NCBI GenBank assembly: GCA_025356185.1
Contig: JANXUN010000545.1
Span: forward strand, 1 to 13,821
Origin: Gemmatimonadaceae bacterium
GTDB taxonomy: Bacteria; Gemmatimonadota; Gemmatimonadetes; Gemmatimonadales; Gemmatimonadaceae
Direction: 5' to 3'
DNA length: 13,821 nt
Positions 13,279 to 13,821 of the stretch are shown here, one piece after another (within the stretch, counting starts at the first letter, position 1; each line of letters starts with the position of its first letter). Both the position numbers and the translations under genes were made by a program. The notes beneath the pieces are model-generated. The model made no database searches and was not told the DNA's origin. It saw only the letters and a program-made list of their open reading frames with translations.

Positions 13279-13821
13279 ATGACGTCTTTCGAGCGCCTTA
13301 CCGCCGCCCTCGCGGGCCAATATCGCGTTGATCGCGAGCTCGGCGCGGGCGGCATGGCCACGGTGTACCTCGCGCACGACATTAAACACGATCGTGATGT
13401 CGCGATCAAAGTGCTGCATCCCGACCTCGGCGCGGCGCTCGGCGCTGAGCGCTTTCTCCGCGAGATTCGAATGGCTGCCAAGCTGAGCCATCCGCATATC
13501 CTGCCGCTCTTCGACTCCGGACAGGCGGGCGAGACATTGTACTACGTGATGCCGGTGGTGCGCGGTGAATCGCTGCGCGACCGGTTGGATCGCGAACGCA
13601 TGCTACCGGTCGCGGACGCGGTGCGGATTGCCAGCGAAGTCGCCGGCGCGTTGGAGCACGCGCATCAGTGCGGCGTCGTGCATCGCGATATCAAGCCCGA
13701 CAACATCATGCTGCAGGACGGGCATGCGTTAGTGGCGGACTTCGGCATCGGAAAGGCGCTTGGTTCGGTCGGCGCGGAGACCGCCACGCAGACAGGCATG
13801 ACTGTTGGGACGCCAGCGTAC
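13279..13821 (+). CDS. Hanks-type Ser/Thr kinase, N-terminal part (cut by window edge)
   Basis: The 181 visible codons read MTSFERLTAALAGQYRVDRE and then the glycine loop LGAGGMATVYLAHD, VAIKVLHPDL (catalytic Lys), EIRMAAKLSHPHILPLFDSG, the HRDIKPDNIML catalytic loop, DFGIGKAL and GTPAY of the activation segment. All catalytic residues seen are intact, with no frameshift up to the edge. It matches the 9741 kinase closely but lacks that gene's KHDL duplication. ATG 13279 follows the preceding stop by 6 bases with no strong Shine-Dalgarno, so it probably depends on coupling to the DUF5674 operon. By family rule, a TM helix and a PD40 or TPR sensor should follow outside the window. Confidence 0.94.
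   Translation, partial: MTSFERLTAALAGQYRVDRELGAGGMATVYLAHDIKHDRDVAIKVLHPDLGAALGAERFLREIRMAAKLSHPHILPLFDSGQAGETLYYVMPVVRGESLRDRLDRERMLPVADAVRIASEVAGALEHAHQCGVVHRDIKPDNIMLQDGHALVADFGIGKALGSVGAETATQTGMTVGTPAY

Overview
The window is GC-rich (estimated by eye in the low-to-mid 60s %, not computed). It is dominated by paralogous Hanks-type Ser/Thr kinases whose N-terminus reads like MTSFERLTAALAGQYRVDREL, followed by a GAGGMATVYLAHD loop. Each carries one transmembrane helix and an outer WD40-like (PD40) propeller or a TolB-like/TPR sensor. This architecture and wording are typical of Gemmatimonadota, so I infer a member of that phylum, probably from an environmental genome or MAG. I see no tRNA, rRNA, CRISPR array, transposase or integrase.

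Left block (1-3091): two decapitated kinase paralogs lie back to back. A minus-strand gene (1-1141, running off the left edge) and a plus-strand gene (1108-3066) both keep the TM helix and propeller. Both lack almost the whole kinase domain, and they meet at a sharp breakpoint near 1130/1131. The plus copy also has a frameshift near its 3' end. An inversion with breakpoints inside two kinase genes, or a misassembly, explains this.

Middle block (3092-8415): an AT-rich island and a DUF4143-type ATPase (3162-4334); a 27-codon relic of a kinase start (4356-4439) whose stop overlaps the next start as GTGA; and the one complete intact kinase (4436-6913, kinase-TM-TolB-like-TPR). A second AT-rich island with a related sequence layout follows, then a second, divergent DUF4143 ATPase (best start GTG 7168, end 8415).

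Right block (8416-13821): a kinase pseudogene (8462-8918) made of the first ~108 and last ~42 codons of a close relative of the 4436 kinase, with a stop at codon 10. Its TGA overlaps the ATG of a 79-aa antitoxin-like gene (8915-9154), which overlaps an AbiEii-like nucleotidyltransferase (9151-9744), which overlaps another kinase (9741 onward). That kinase-propeller gene is cut into three frames by a +1 shift near 10745 and a -1 shift at about 12031. After it come a DUF5674 gene (12572-12931), an ATGA-coupled helical protein (12928-13272) and, 6 nt later, another kinase cut by the right edge (13279-13821). No stretch longer than 300 bases is without a gene; the largest gap is 6914-7167.

Two patterns stand out. 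Every visible kinase start from 4436 on is preceded closely, or with overlapping codons, by a small accessory module of defence or toxin-antitoxin type. And all visible damage (two truncations, one internal deletion, one nonsense codon, three frameshifts) is in kinase genes, while all accessory genes are open. The locus looks like a recombining kinase array interleaved with selfish or defence cassettes; functional coupling between cassette and kinase is a hypothesis only.
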